Below are positions 46,364-59,502 of a stretch of DNA of 61,736 bases, piece by piece. Made by a program: the position numbers and the translations under genes. Within the stretch, counting starts at the first letter, position 1. Each line of letters opens with the position of its first letter. The DNA is from Deltaproteobacteria bacterium (GTDB lineage: Bacteria; Desulfobacterota; Desulfobaccia; Desulfobaccales; 0-14-0-80-60-11): contig JAKAKP010000079.1 of the NCBI GenBank assembly GCA_021813445.1, positions 1 through 61,736 of the forward strand, given 5' to 3'. The notes beneath the pieces were generated by a model that made no database searches, was not told where the DNA came from, and worked only from the letters and a program-made list of their open reading frames with translations.

Positions 46364-46567
46364 GTTTATGGAAAAGCCAACGGGGGTCCTTGCGGGCGAG
46401 CCGCATTTGCCGTGTCGTCAGATCTCTCCCCTTGAAATCATCTCTGACGAACCTTAAATTTAAGGAATTGAGAAGGAAGCATTGTTCGTGGTGTCTAAGC
46501 AAACCCGGCTGCAGACGGGCAATCGCCACTCTTCTCTAACCGGGAGTCAAATAGTGGGACCCTCATT

Positions 46568-46888
46568 ATGAAGAAGATTAAGACCAAGCCCAAAGCCGCC
46601 GCCAAAGAAGGCGCCGCTAATAGCGGGCGGAGTCAGGTAATCAGGTTGAAGCCCGCCAAACCCCGGGTGTCCTGGACCAGCAAGCTCCCGCCGGTCAGGC
46701 AATACTGGGGCAGCGTCGTGCAGTTCGTGAAGGAGGCCTGGCAGGAGTTGAAGAAAGTCAACTGGCCGGGCCGGAAAGAGACCTTGGGCGGCACCGGGGT
46801 GGTCCTGTTGCTGGTGGTCATTATTTCTATCTTCCTGGGCCTGATCGATTACAGCCTCTCCCGGCTGGTGCGTCAGATTATCCACTGA
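46568..46888 (+). CDS. secE: preprotein translocase subunit SecE
   Basis: 106 residues. A basic, Lys/Ala-rich N-terminus (1-45) is followed by the amphipathic VVQFVKEAWQELKKVNWPGR and one membrane helix (GGTGVVLLLVVIISIFLGLI). This is the conserved core of single-helix SecE, which clamps SecY. It is longer than minimal SecE because of the charged N-terminus. nusG starts 16 bases after it. Confidence 0.95.
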   Translation: MKKIKTKPKAAAKEGAANSGRSQVIRLKPAKPRVSWTSKLPPVRQYWGSVVQFVKEAWQELKKVNWPGRKETLGGTGVVLLLVVIISIFLGLIDYSLSRLVRQIIH

Positions 46889-46904
46889 GGCAAAGGACGG
46901 ATAA

Positions 46905-47435
46905 GTGGACCAGAAGTGGTACATCATTCACACCTATTCCGGGTTTGAACAGAAAGTCAAGGAGGCCATCCAGGAGCGGGCGAAGTCCCGGGGGCTGGAG
47001 CATCTGGTCACCGAGGTGCTGGTGCCCACAGAAACAGTGGAGGAGATGGTTAAAGGCGAGCGCAAGCTCTCCCACCGCAAGTTTTACCCCGGGTACGTGC
47101 TGGTGCGCATGGAACTGACGGATGACACCTGGCACCTGGTGAAGGACACCCCCAAGGTCACCGGATTTGTGGGCAGCAAAGACGAGCCGGTGGCCATCCC
47201 CGAGGAAGACGCGGCCAAGATCATCGCCCAGATGCAGGAAGGGGTGCTGCGGCCCAAGCCCAAGATCAAGTTCGAGACCGGGGACAAAGTGCAGGTCACG
47301 GACGGTCCCTTTGCCAATTTCACCGGAGTGGTGGATGAGGTGCGGCCGGACCGGGGCCGGGTGCGGGTGATGATCAGCGTCTTCGGCCGGCCCACGCCGG
47401 TGGAACTGGAGTTTACGCAGTTGGAGAAGATATAG
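46905..47435 (+). CDS. nusG: transcription elongation/antitermination factor NusG
   Basis: 176 residues from a GTG start (SD AAAGGA). The NGN domain is seen as KWYIIHTYSGFEQKVKEAI and FYPGYVLVRMELTDDTWHLV, and the KOW domain as FETGDKVQVTDGPFANFTGV. It links RNA polymerase to the ribosome and Rho. Its stop codon (47433-47435) falls inside the first unit of the heptad array that follows. Confidence 0.97.
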   Translation: MDQKWYIIHTYSGFEQKVKEAIQERAKSRGLEHLVTEVLVPTETVEEMVKGERKLSHRKFYPGYVLVRMELTDDTWHLVKDTPKVTGFVGSKDEPVAIPEEDAAKIIAQMQEGVLRPKPKIKFETGDKVQVTDGPFANFTGVVDEVRPDRGRVRVMISVFGRPTPVELEFTQLEKI

Positions 47436-47529
47436 GCTACAGGCTATTGGCTTTTAGCTATTAGCTATTAGCTATTAGCTATTAGCTGTTAGCTAAAAGC
47501 GAACAGCGAATAGCGAATAGCCAAGAGCC
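47432..47529. repeat. 14-unit heptad array between nusG and rplK
   Basis: Fourteen 7-base units in unbroken phase. They start ATAGGCT, ACAGGCT, ATTGGCT, then TTTAGCT and four ATTAGCT, and continue with GTTAGCT, AAAAGCG, AACAGCG, two AATAGC(G/C) and AAGAGCC. The triplets change from ATT-type to AAT-type across the centre, so the array is also an inverted repeat that can fold as one hairpin in the mRNA. The first unit overlaps the nusG stop codon. Confidence 0.95.
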
Positions 47530-47553
47530 GATTAAGATAAGGGAATTTTAAAA

Positions 47554-47979
47554 ATGGCAAAGAAAGTTATCGCCCAGATTAAGCTCCAGCTTCCCGCGGG
47601 CCAGGCCAATCCGTCGCCGCCGGTGGGTCCGGCCTTGGGCCAGCACGGCGTGAACATCATGGAATTCTGCAAGAGCTACAACGCCAAGACCGCGGGCCAG
47701 GAAGGGACCATCATTCCGGTGCTGATCACCGTGTACGCCGACCGGTCCTTCACCTTTGTGACCAAGACGCCGCCCGCGTCCGTGTTGCTCAAGCAAGCGG
47801 CGCAACTGGCCAAAGGGGCCAAGGAGACCGGCCGGGAAAAGGCCGGGTCCATTACCAAGGTCCAGCTGGCCGACATCGCCAAGCAGAAGATGCCGGACCT
47901 TAATGCCGTGACCCTGGAGATGGCCATGAACAGCATCGCCGGCACCGCCCGCTCCATGGGCATCGAGATTAAGGAGTAG
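47554..47979 (+). CDS. rplK: 50S ribosomal protein L11
   Basis: 141 residues, normal length. It binds the GTPase centre of 23S r[37 protein letters not shown] and the C-terminal rRNA-binding [16 protein letters not shown] are clear. The gap from nusG is filled by the 14-unit array, leaving an SD-like AAGGG near 47540. A repeat-filled gap of 183 bases separates it from rplA. Confidence 0.98.
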   Translation: MAKKVIAQIKLQLPAGQANPSPPVGPALGQHGVNIMEFCKSYNAKTAGQEGTIIPVLITVYADRSFTFVTKTPPASVLLKQAAQLAKGAKETGREKAGSITKVQLADIAKQKMPDLNAVTLEMAMNSIAGTARSMGIEIKE

Positions 47980-47983
47980 TATG

Positions 47984-48053
47984 AATTGTCATTCTGAGGG
48001 AGCGAAGCGACCGAAGAATATAGATCCTTCGCTGCGCTCAGGATGACAGAATT
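47984..48053. repeat. long imperfect palindrome between rplK and rplA
   Basis: TGTCATTCTGAGGGAGCGAA pairs with a right arm CTTCGCTGCGCTCAGGATGA plus CA, around GACCGAAGAATATAGATC. The GTCATTCTGAG/CTCAGGATGAC type is one I have seen as a dispersed intergenic palindrome in other bacteria. It starts 5 bases after the rplK stop. Confidence 0.82.
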
Positions 48054-48088
48054 ATTCAGTATGCTCGACACTACGACGGTTCAACGAC

Positions 48089-48144
48089 CTTGAACCTTGA
48101 ACCTTGAACCTTGAACCTTGAACTTTGAACTTTGAACTTTGAAC
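48089..48144. repeat. GAAC-class heptad array upstream of rplA
   Basis: Five CTTGAAC units followed by three TTTGAAC units in perfect phase (56 bases). A single inverted unit GTTCAAC lies at 48079-48085. The array ends 18 bases before the rplA start codon. The same two units form the array at 8645-8679. Confidence 0.95.
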
Positions 48145-48162
48145 TAATCAAGGGAGACACCG

Positions 48163-48873
48163 ATGGCCAAACATGGCAAGCGATATCGGGAGGTGGCCGC
48201 CAAGGTTAATCCGGGCCACCGCTACCCCTACCAGGAAGCAGTGGGTTTGGCCTTAGAGACGGCCAGCAGCAAGTTTGACGAGACCCTGGAAACTGCGGTG
48301 GCTTTGGGGGTAAACCCCCGCCATGCGGACCAGATGGTCCGGGGCGCGGTGGTGCTGCCCCATGGCCTGGGCAAGACTGTGCGGGTCCTGGTATTCGCCA
48401 AAGGGGAAAAGGAAAAGGAGGCCCTGGAGGCCGGGGCCGATTATGTGGGGGCCGAGGACCTCATCACCAGAATCCAGGGCGGCTGGCTGGAGTTTGACAA
48501 GGCCGTGGCCACTCCGGACCTGATGGGCCAGGTGGGGAAGATCGGTAAGATTTTGGGTCCCCGGGGCCTGATGCCCAATGTCAAGGTGGGCACCGTGACC
48601 TTTGAGGTGGCCAAGGCCGTGAACGAACTCAAGGGCGGCAAGGTGGAGTTCCGGGTGGACCGGGCCGGCGTAGTGCATGCGCCGGTGGGCAAGGTCTCCT
48701 TCGGAGCCGAGAAGCTCCTGCAGAATCTGGCGGCTTTGATGGACCAACTGATGCGCCTGAAGCCCGCCACCAGCAAAGGCACTTACCTGAAGGGCATTCA
48801 TCTGTCCACCACCATGGGGCCGGGCATCCCGGTGGACGCCGCGGATGTCAAGAATTTGATACGGCTGCTCTAA
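48163..48873 (+). CDS. rplA: 50S ribosomal protein L1
   Basis: 236 residues. L1 forms the mobile stalk at the E site and, in characterised bacteria, represses its own operon by binding m[13 protein letters not shown]-like start ([10 protein letters not shown]), [40 protein letters not shown] and the C-terminal [12 protein letters not shown] are typical. The L1-binding mRNA site expected near the rplK start was not searched at structure level. The gene is 10 bases from rplJ. Confidence 0.98.
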   Translation: MAKHGKRYREVAAKVNPGHRYPYQEAVGLALETASSKFDETLETAVALGVNPRHADQMVRGAVVLPHGLGKTVRVLVFAKGEKEKEALEAGADYVGAEDLITRIQGGWLEFDKAVATPDLMGQVGKIGKILGPRGLMPNVKVGTVTFEVAKAVNELKGGKVEFRVDRAGVVHAPVGKVSFGAEKLLQNLAALMDQLMRLKPATSKGTYLKGIHLSTTMGPGIPVDAADVKNLIRLL

Positions 48874-48883
48874 GGAGGATGGG

Positions 48884-49474
48884 GTGCGCAAAACAGAAAA
48901 AGCCGAGATCGTAGAAGGGATCCAGGAGCGCATCGGGCGGTCCAAATTCAATATTCTCGCGGATTTCACCGGTCTGAAGGTGGAAGATATCACCCGGCTG
49001 CGGCGGCAGGTCCAGGATGCCGAGGGGGAGGTGAAGGTGGTGAAAAACACCCTCCTCTCCCGGGCCGCGGGCCAGGACAGTCCCATTGCCCAGCTGAGTT
49101 CGCACTTTGTGGGTCCCAATGCGGTGACCTTCGGATATGGCGACCCGGTGAACCTGGCCAAGGTGCTCGTCAAGTTCGCCCAGGATAAGCCGCAATTTAA
49201 ACTCAAAGCCGGAGTGCTCTCCGGGCAGATCTTGACGGCCGCGGAAGTGGAGGCTTTGTCCAAGCTTCCGGACCGGGAAGTCTTGTTGGCCCAGTTTTTG
49301 GGAGTCCTGCAGGGAGTGCCCAGGTCCTTGGTGACCGTGTTGGCAGCGGTAATCCGCAACCTGTTGAACGTCCTGGTGGCCCTGAAGGATAAAAAAGCCG
49401 AAAGCGAGCCGGCCGCAGCCGCGGCCCCGGCTGAGGCGGCGGCTGAGACCCCCAGCCCGGCGGCGGCTGAGTAG
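48884..49474 (+). CDS. rplJ: 50S ribosomal protein L10
   Basis: 196 residues from a GTG (SD AAGGAGG at 48872). L10 anchors L7/L12 dimers at the stalk base. ADFTGLKVEDITRLRRQVQD and EVKVVKNTLLSRAA lie in the rRNA-binding domain, and the C-terminal helix carries L12 sites. It has an Ala/Glu/Pro-rich tail of about 25 residues that lengthens it beyond the usual 165-175. Only 10 bases separate it from rplA, so there is no room for a separate L10 leader. Confidence 0.97.
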   Translation: MRKTEKAEIVEGIQERIGRSKFNILADFTGLKVEDITRLRRQVQDAEGEVKVVKNTLLSRAAGQDSPIAQLSSHFVGPNAVTFGYGDPVNLAKVLVKFAQDKPQFKLKAGVLSGQILTAAEVEALSKLPDREVLLAQFLGVLQGVPRSLVTVLAAVIRNLLNVLVALKDKKAESEPAAAAAPAEAAAETPSPAAAE

Positions 49475-49588
49475 ACGCAGGTTTCCGGCCGGCGTCATCC
49501 ATAAAATCTGAGAAAATCATGCAACTCCAGGGTTGCAGCTAGATTATGCGGTCAGCAGATGCGCATGAGAGGATAAGGAGGAGTAACG

Positions 49589-49975
49589 ATGGCCATTTCC
49601 CACGCTGAGGTAGTCGACTACCTGGCCAACATGACGGTATTGGAGCTCTCCCAGCTCATCAAAGAGTTGGAAGAAAAGTTTGGGGTGTCCGCGGCCGCGC
49701 CGGTGGCGGTGGCGGCGGTGGCTGCTCCTGGAGCGGCTGCTGCGGGGCCCGCGGAAGAGGAAAAGACCGAATTCGATGTGGTCCTGACCGCCTGTGGCGC
49801 CAACAAGATTCAGGTGATCAAGGAAGTGCGGGCAGTCACCAGCCTGGGTCTGAAAGAAGCCAAGGAAGCGGTGGAAAACGCGCCCACGGTATTGAAGGAA
49901 GCCATCTCCAAGGCCGAGGCCGAGGAAATCAAGAAGAAGCTGGAAGCCCAGGGGGCGACCGTCGAAGTGAAATAA
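49589..49975 (+). CDS. rplL: 50S ribosomal protein L7/L12
   Basis: 128 residues. The N-terminal dimer domain ([19 protein letters not shown]), an Ala-rich hinge (about 35-55) and the C-terminal factor-binding domain ([20 protein letters not shown], then [11 protein letters not shown]) are complete. SD AAGGAGG lies upstream. Its stop codon is embedded in the first unit of an octad dyad that fills the gap to rpoB. Confidence 0.98.
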   Translation: MAISHAEVVDYLANMTVLELSQLIKELEEKFGVSAAAPVAVAAVAAPGAAAAGPAEEEKTEFDVVLTACGANKIQVIKEVRAVTSLGLKEAKEAVENAPTVLKEAISKAEAEEIKKKLEAQGATVEVK

Positions 49976-50069
49976 AAGGGGAAAAGGCGAAATGGTGAAA
50001 AGGGAAAGAGGGGAAAACCTGATGCCCCTTTATTCCTTTTCCCCTTTTGCCTCTTTTCCCTTTTCCCCC
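49974..50069. repeat. octad dyad between rplL and rpoB
   Basis: The left arm has five 8-base units (AAAAGGGG, AAAAGGCG, AAATGGTG, AAAAGGGA, AAGAGGGG; 49974-50013). The right arm has five complementary units (CCCCTTTA, TTCCTTTT, CCCCTTTT, GCCTCTTT, TCCCTTTT; 50025-50064) plus CCCCC. Both arms keep exact period 8 and can pair as a long hairpin in the mRNA. It lacks the T tract of a normal terminator but could attenuate. Confidence 0.93.
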
Positions 50070-50133
50070 AGGCCGCCGAGGGCCGAGTGGGGAAGTTTCT
50101 AGATAATAATCGGCCATTTTTTAAGGAGTACCC

Positions 50134-53100
50134 ATGGCCAAAGCATTATCGCCTTTAAGGGTGTATCGCCAAAATTTCGGCAAGATCGAGCGGATCGTGG
50201 ACATCTCCAATCTCATCGAGATGCAGAGGGAGTCCTATTTCCGTTTCCTGCAGAAAGATTTGCCCCCCGCGGAACGCCAGGAATATGGACTGCAGGGAGT
50301 GTTTAGAAGCGTCTTTCCCATTAAGGACTTCAGCGGCGCGTGCTCGCTGGAGTTTGTGGACTACAGCCTGGGAGACCCCAAGTATGACGTAGACGAGTGT
50401 CTGCAACGGGGCATGACCTTCGAGGTGCCCATGAAGATCCGGGTGCGCCTGGTGGTCTATGAAGTGGGCCCTGATGCCAAGACCCAGGCCATCCGGGATA
50501 TCAAGGAGCAGGAAATCTATTTCGGCACCCTGCCCCTGATGACCGAGCACGGCACCTTTATTATCAACGGGACGGAACGGGTGGTGGTCAGCCAGCTGCA
50601 CCGCTCCCCGGGGTTGTTCATCGACCACGACCGGGCCAAGATCCACTCCAGCGGCAAGATCATCTATTCCGCCCGGCTCATTCCCTTGCGGGGTTCGTGG
50701 ATCGATTTCGAATTCGACCCCAAAGATATCCTGTATGTGCGCATCGACCGGCGGCGCAAGTTCCCGGCCACGATCCTGCTGAAGGCTCTGGGCTACACCA
50801 CCGAGCAGCTCCTCAACTTTTTCTATCAAACGGAAAAGATCTATCTGGAGGCGGAGACCATTCGCCGCAAGTTCATCCCGGAACTCCTGGTGGACAAAAC
50901 CGCCACGGATGACATCCTGGACCCGAAAACCGGGGACGTCATCCATAAGAAAATGAAACGGATCACCCCGGCGGTCATCCAGAAGCTGAAAAAGGCCAAA
51001 GTGGAATACCTGATGGGCTCCCCCGGGGACCTGGCAGGCAAGGTAGTGGCCCATGATATTTTGGACCCGGAGACCGGCGACACCCTGGTGCTCTGCAACG
51101 AAGTGCTCTCCGAGGACAAGGTGGAGCTGCTGCAGACCCGGAGCGTGAAGGAGCTGGACCTCCTTTACATCGACGGGGTCAATGTCAGCCCCTGCCTGCG
51201 CAACACCCTGGTGGCGGACAAAACCGCCAACATGGCCGAGGCCATCCTGGAGATCTACCGCCGGCTGCGGCCCAGCAACCGGCCCAACCCCGAAGTGGCG
51301 GGCACCTTTTTCCAGAACCTGTTTTTCAACGCCGAGTATTACGACCTTTCCCCGGTGGGGCGGCTGAAGCTGAATCTGAAGCTGCGGCCCGAGGGTCAGG
51401 GGCTGCCGCTGACCCAGACCACCTTGATGCCCGATGACATCCTCCTGGCGGTGCGGGAGCTCATCTTCCAAAAAGACCGGGAAGGGCCGGTGGACGACAT
51501 CGACCATCTGGGCAACCGCCGGGTCCGGGCCGTGGGGGAACTCCTGGAGAACCAGTTCCGGGTGGGCCTGGTGCGCATGGAGCGGGCCATCAAGGAGCGC
51601 ATGGCCATCCAGGACCTGGATACCCTGATGCCCCATGACCTGATTAACGCCAAGCCGGTGCAGGCGGTGATCAAGGAGTTTTTCGGCACCTCCCAGCTCT
51701 CCCAGTTCATGGACCAGACCAACCCCTTGAGCGAGATCACCCACAAGCGGCGCCTCTCCGCTCTGGGGCCCGGGGGCTTGACCCGGGAGCGGGCCGGTTT
51801 CGAAGTCCGGGACGTGCATCCCACCCACTACGGCCGCATCTGCCCCATTGAGACGCCTGAAGGTCCCAACATCGGTCTTATCGTCTCCTTGAGCACCTTC
51901 GCCCGGGTCAACGAGTTCGGGTTCATCGAGACCCCGTACCGGGTGGTGGAAAAGGGCCGGGTCACCCGGGAAGTCCGGTACTTGAGCGCCCTGGAAGAGG
52001 AAAACAAGATCATCGCCCAGGCCAACGCCCGCCTGGATGAAGAGGGCAGGTGCCTGGACGATTACATCGAAGCCCGGCATGGTGATCAATACATCATGGT
52101 CAGCCCGGAGCGCGTCGATTACTTGGACGTCTCTCCTAACCAGCTGGTTTCGGTGGCTGCTTCCCTGATCCCCTTCCTAGAGCATGACGACGCCAACCGC
52201 GCCCTGATGGGCTCCAACATGCAGCGCCAGGCGGTGCCGCTTTTAACCAGCAGTGCGCCCATCGTGGGCACGGGCATGGAGGGAGTGGTGGCCCGGGATT
52301 CCGGGGTCACGGTGGTGGCCCGCCGCAGCGGCATCGTTGAAGACGTGGACTCCACCCGCATCGTGATTAGGGCCTCGGAGCCGGCCCCGGGGGGCAACGG
52401 TTCCCCGGTGGACATCTATAAGCTGGTGAAGTTCCAGCGCACCAACCAGAACACCTGTTTCAACCAGCGGCCCATTGTCGTGCAAGGGGACCGGGTGGCA
52501 AAAGGCCAGATCATCGCCGACGGCCCGGCCACGGCTACCGGCGAACTGGCCCTGGGCAAAAACGTGATGGTGGCCTTCATGCCCTGGGGCGGCTACAACT
52601 TCGAAGATTCCATCCTGGTCAGCGAACGGCTGATGAAGGAAGATGTCTTCACTTCCATCCACATTGAAGAATTTGAGGTCATGGCCCGGGACACCAAGCT
52701 GGGAAAAGAAGAGATCACCCGGGACATTCCCAATGTGGGGGAAGATGCCCTCCGCAATCTGGATGACAGCGGCATTATCCGCGTCGGCGCCGAAGTGCGG
52801 CCCGGCGACATCCTGGTGGGCAAAATCACTCCCAAAGGGGAGACGCAGCTCACGCCGGAGGAAAAGCTGCTCCGGGCCATCTTCGGGGAAAAAGCCGGGG
52901 ACGTGAAAGACACTTCCCTGCGCGTCCCCCCCGGGATCGAAGGGGTGGTGATCGACGCCCGGGTCTTTTCCCGGAAAGGCGTGGAAAAGGATGATCGCAG
53001 CCGCTCCATCGAAGATGAAGCGGTGGCCAAGCTCCAGAAAGACCAGGCTGACGAAATCGCCATTATTTCCCAGAGCTACCGCCAGAAGATGGCGGACCTG

Positions 53101-54264
53101 GTGGCCGGGAAAAAGGTGGAGGAAGCCCTGGAAGACGAGCGCCAGGGCACGACCGTCCTGGAGAAGGGCGCGGTGGTGCCGGCGGAGATGGTAGCCAAGA
53201 AACCTCTGGAATACTGGCGCCATGTTTCCTTTCAGGAATCCGGCCTGGAAGATCAGGTGGATGCCCTCCTGGATCGCTACCAGGAACAACTGCACCTGGT
53301 GAACATGCTCTTTGAGGCCAAGCTGGGCCGCCTCCGGAAGGTGGATGAACTGCCCCCGGGGGTGATCAAGAAGGTCAAGTGCTTTGTGGCCATGAAGCGC
53401 AAACTGGCGGTGGGCGATAAAATGGCGGGCCGCCATGGCAATAAAGGCGTGGTCTCCCGCATTCTGCCGGAAGAAGATATGCCTTATTTTGGCGACGGCA
53501 CCCCGGTGGATATTGTTCTCAACCCCCTGGGGGTCCCCTCCCGTATGAACGTGGGCCAGGTGATGGAAACCCACCTGGGCTGGGCCTCCCACGCCCTGGG
53601 CCGACAGGTGGGCGAATTGATCGACCGGTTCTACAGCATCGATGCCATCAAAGCCCGCCTTAAGGGGATTTTAAAGAACCCGGCCCTGGAAGCGGAGATC
53701 GACGCCCTCACTTTCGAGGAACTGCGCCAGTTCTGGGAAAAGCATTACCAGGACGGCATCCCCATGGCCTCCCCGGTCTTCGACGGCGCCACCGAAGAGG
53801 AAGTGCAGGTCTGCCTGGAAGAAGCAGGGCTGCCCCTGGGTGGTCAGTCCAAGTTATATGACGGCCGCAGCGGTGAGCCCTTTGACCGGAACGTGACCGT
53901 GGGCGTGATGTATATGATGAAGCTCCACCACCTGGTGGCGGATAAGATTCATGCCCGGTCCATCGGCCCTTACTCCCTGGTGACTCAGCAGCCCCTGGGC
54001 GGCAAGGCCCAGTTCGGCGGACAGCGTCTCGGGGAGATGGAGGTCTGGGCCCTGGAGGCTTACGGCGCCGCCTACACCCTCCAGGAATTTCTGACGGTGA
54101 AGTCCGACGACGTGGCCGGCCGCACCCGCATGTACGAGAAGATCTTCAAAGGGGAATACGACCTGGAAGCGGGGCTGCCGGAATCCTTCAACGTCCTGGT
54201 GCGGGAACTTAAGAGCTTGGCTCTGAACGTGGAACTCCTGAAAAAGGAAACCACAAAGGAATAA
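50134..54264 (+). CDS. rpoB: RNA polymerase subunit beta
   Basis: 1376 residues. Catalytic core of RNA polymerase with beta-prime. The rifampicin region reads [20 protein letters not shown] and [12 protein letters not shown], so residues of a sensitive enzyme are present (D, H and S unchanged). [11 protein letters not shown] and the C-terminal [12 protein letters not shown] and [20 protein letters not shown] are intact. rpoC starts 6 bases later. It is separated from rplL by the octad dyad. Confidence 0.99.
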   Translation: MAKALSPLRVYRQNFGKIERIVDISNLIEMQRESYFRFLQKDLPPAERQEYGLQGVFRSVFPIKDFSGACSLEFVDYSLGDPKYDVDECLQRGMTFEVPMKIRVRLVVYEVGPDAKTQAIRDIKEQEIYFGTLPLMTEHGTFIINGTERVVVSQLHRSPGLFIDHDRAKIHSSGKIIYSARLIPLRGSWIDFEFDPKDILYVRIDRRRKFPATILLKALGYTTEQLLNFFYQTEKIYLEAETIRRKFIPELLVDKTATDDILDPKTGDVIHKKMKRITPAVIQKLKKAKVEYLMGSPGDLAGKVVAHDILDPETGDTLVLCNEVLSEDKVELLQTRSVKELDLLYIDGVNVSPCLRNTLVADKTANMAEAILEIYRRLRPSNRPNPEVAGTFFQNLFFNAEYYDLSPVGRLKLNLKLRPEGQGLPLTQTTLMPDDILLAVRELIFQKDREGPVDDIDHLGNRRVRAVGELLENQFRVGLVRMERAIKERMAIQDLDTLMPHDLINAKPVQAVIKEFFGTSQLSQFMDQTNPLSEITHKRRLSALGPGGLTRERAGFEVRDVHPTHYGRICPIETPEGPNIGLIVSLSTFARVNEFGFIETPYRVVEKGRVTREVRYLSALEEENKIIAQANARLDEEGRCLDDYIEARHGDQYIMVSPERVDYLDVSPNQLVSVAASLIPFLEHDDANRALMGSNMQRQAVPLLTSSAPIVGTGMEGVVARDSGVTVVARRSGIVEDVDSTRIVIRASEPAPGGNGSPVDIYKLVKFQRTNQNTCFNQRPIVVQGDRVAKGQIIADGPATATGELALGKNVMVAFMPWGGYNFEDSILVSERLMKEDVFTSIHIEEFEVMARDTKLGKEEITRDIPNVGEDALRNLDDSGIIRVGAEVRPGDILVGKITPKGETQLTPEEKLLRAIFGEKAGDVKDTSLRVPPGIEGVVIDARVFSRKGVEKDDRSRSIEDEAVAKLQKDQADEIAIISQSYRQKMADLVAGKKVEEALEDERQGTTVLEKGAVVPAEMVAKKPLEYWRHVSFQESGLEDQVDALLDRYQEQLHLVNMLFEAKLGRLRKVDELPPGVIKKVKCFVAMKRKLAVGDKMAGRHGNKGVVSRILPEEDMPYFGDGTPVDIVLNPLGVPSRMNVGQVMETHLGWASHALGRQVGELIDRFYSIDAIKARLKGILKNPALEAEIDALTFEELRQFWEKHYQDGIPMASPVFDGATEEEVQVCLEEAGLPLGGQSKLYDGRSGEPFDRNVTVGVMYMMKLHHLVADKIHARSIGPYSLVTQQPLGGKAQFGGQRLGEMEVWALEAYGAAYTLQEFLTVKSDDVAGRTRMYEKIFKGEYDLEAGLPESFNVLVRELKSLALNVELLKKETTKE

Positions 54265-54270
54265 GGTTTT

Positions 54271-58479
<4,209 letters not shown>

Positions 58480-58483
58480 ATGA

Positions 58484-58513
58484 TTGACAGATAGAGGTAA
58501 AATTTTCTAAAAT
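58484..58513 (+). promoter_or_regulatory. promoter of the str operon (rpsL-rpsG-fusA-tuf)
   Basis: TTGACA (58484-58489) and TAAAAT (58508-58513) are spaced by 18 bases and lie about 45 bases before rpsL, in an AT-rich island of the GC-rich operon. Confidence 0.8.
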
Positions 58514-58558
58514 TATTAGATTTGAGTTGCTCCCCATTGGGGGACGGCAGGAGAGGCT

Positions 58559-58930
58559 ATGCCTACCATCAGTCAGTTGATTCGCAAAGGCCGGGAAAAG
58601 ATGCGCAAACGCACGGCGTCGCCGGCTTTACAAAGTTGCCCCCAGAAACGGGGAGTATGCGTCCGGGTGTATACCACTACTCCCAAGAAACCCAATTCCG
58701 CCCTGCGGAAAGTGGCTCGGGTGCGTCTCACCAACGGCATCGAAGTGACCACTTATATTCCCGGGGTGGGGCATAATTTGCAGGAGCACTCCGTGGTCCT
58801 GATCCGGGGCGGCCGGGTGAAAGATCTCCCCGGCGTGCGCTACCACGTGGTGCGGGGCACCCTGGACGCCTCCGGGGTCCAGGACCGCCGCCGCGGCCGG
58901 TCCAAGTACGGGGCCAAGCGGCCGAAGTAA
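58559..58930 (+). CDS. rpsL: 30S ribosomal protein S12
   Basis: 123 residues. S12 lies in the decoding centre. [40 protein letters not shown] and [20 protein letters not shown] are the conserved segments. The Lys of [10 protein letters not shown], where streptomycin-resistance changes occur in other bacteria, is wild type. SD AGGAGAGG lies upstream. A heptad dyad separates it from rpsG. Confidence 0.98.
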   Translation: MPTISQLIRKGREKMRKRTASPALQSCPQKRGVCVRVYTTTPKKPNSALRKVARVRLTNGIEVTTYIPGVGHNLQEHSVVLIRGGRVKDLPGVRYHVVRGTLDASGVQDRRRGRSKYGAKRPK

Positions 58931-58943
58931 AAGATAGTCATCG

Positions 58944-59013
58944 GTCTACGGTCTACGGTCTACGGTAAAAGATAAATCCGAAAACCGAAGACCAAAGACC
59001 GGAGACAGGAGAC
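58944..59013. repeat. AGAC-class heptad dyad between rpsL and rpsG
   Basis: The left arm is GTCTACG three times in phase (58944-58964). The right arm is CGAAGAC, CAAAGAC, CGGAGAC, AGGAGAC (58986-59013). In reverse complement the left arm also reads NNNAGAC, so the two arms form a dyad. It starts 14 bases after the rpsL stop and ends 12 bases before the rpsG start, next to its SD. Confidence 0.92.
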
Positions 59014-59025
59014 CGAGGTTTTGAA

Positions 59026-59496
59026 ATGCCAAGAAAAGGCGGAGTCAGCAAAAGGGGCGTTTTGCCGGACCTGAAATATAACGATGTCCTGGTGAGCCGG
59101 TTCATTAACGGTTTGATGAAGAAGGGCAAGAAGTCCGTGGCCCAGCGCATTTTCTACCAAGCCCTGGACATCGTCGGGCAGAAGGGCCAGGATGAGCCCC
59201 TCAAGCTCTTCCATCAGGCCATGGACAACGTCAAACCCCTGATCGAGGTCAAATCCCGGCGGGTGGGGGGCGCCACGTACCAAGTACCCGTGGAAGTGCG
59301 GGCCGATCGGCGCGTCTCTCTGGCGATCCGCTGGCTCATTGCCTATTCCCAGGCCCGGGCCGAAAAATCCATGGGGGCGAAGTTGGCCGCAGAAATGTTA
59401 GACGCAGCCCAGAACCGGGGTGCTACCATTAAGAAAAGGGAAGATACGCATAAGATGGCGGAGGCCAACAAGGCCTTTGCGCATTATCGTTGGTAA
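59026..59496 (+). CDS. rpsG: 30S ribosomal protein S7
   Basis: 156 residues. S7 starts assembly of the 30S head. [60 protein letters not shown] and the C-terminal [13 protein letters not shown] are conserved. fusA starts 6 bases after its stop (GTG at 59503). Confidence 0.98.
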   Translation: MPRKGGVSKRGVLPDLKYNDVLVSRFINGLMKKGKKSVAQRIFYQALDIVGQKGQDEPLKLFHQAMDNVKPLIEVKSRRVGGATYQVPVEVRADRRVSLAIRWLIAYSQARAEKSMGAKLAAEMLDAAQNRGATIKKREDTHKMAEANKAFAHYRW

Positions 59497-59502
59497 ATTT
59501 AA

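Noticed and set aside
52243-53592. Long minus-strand open frames opposite rpoB and rpoC
   Set aside because: These are antisense readings of conserved RNA polymerase genes with low-complexity composition and no recognisable domain.
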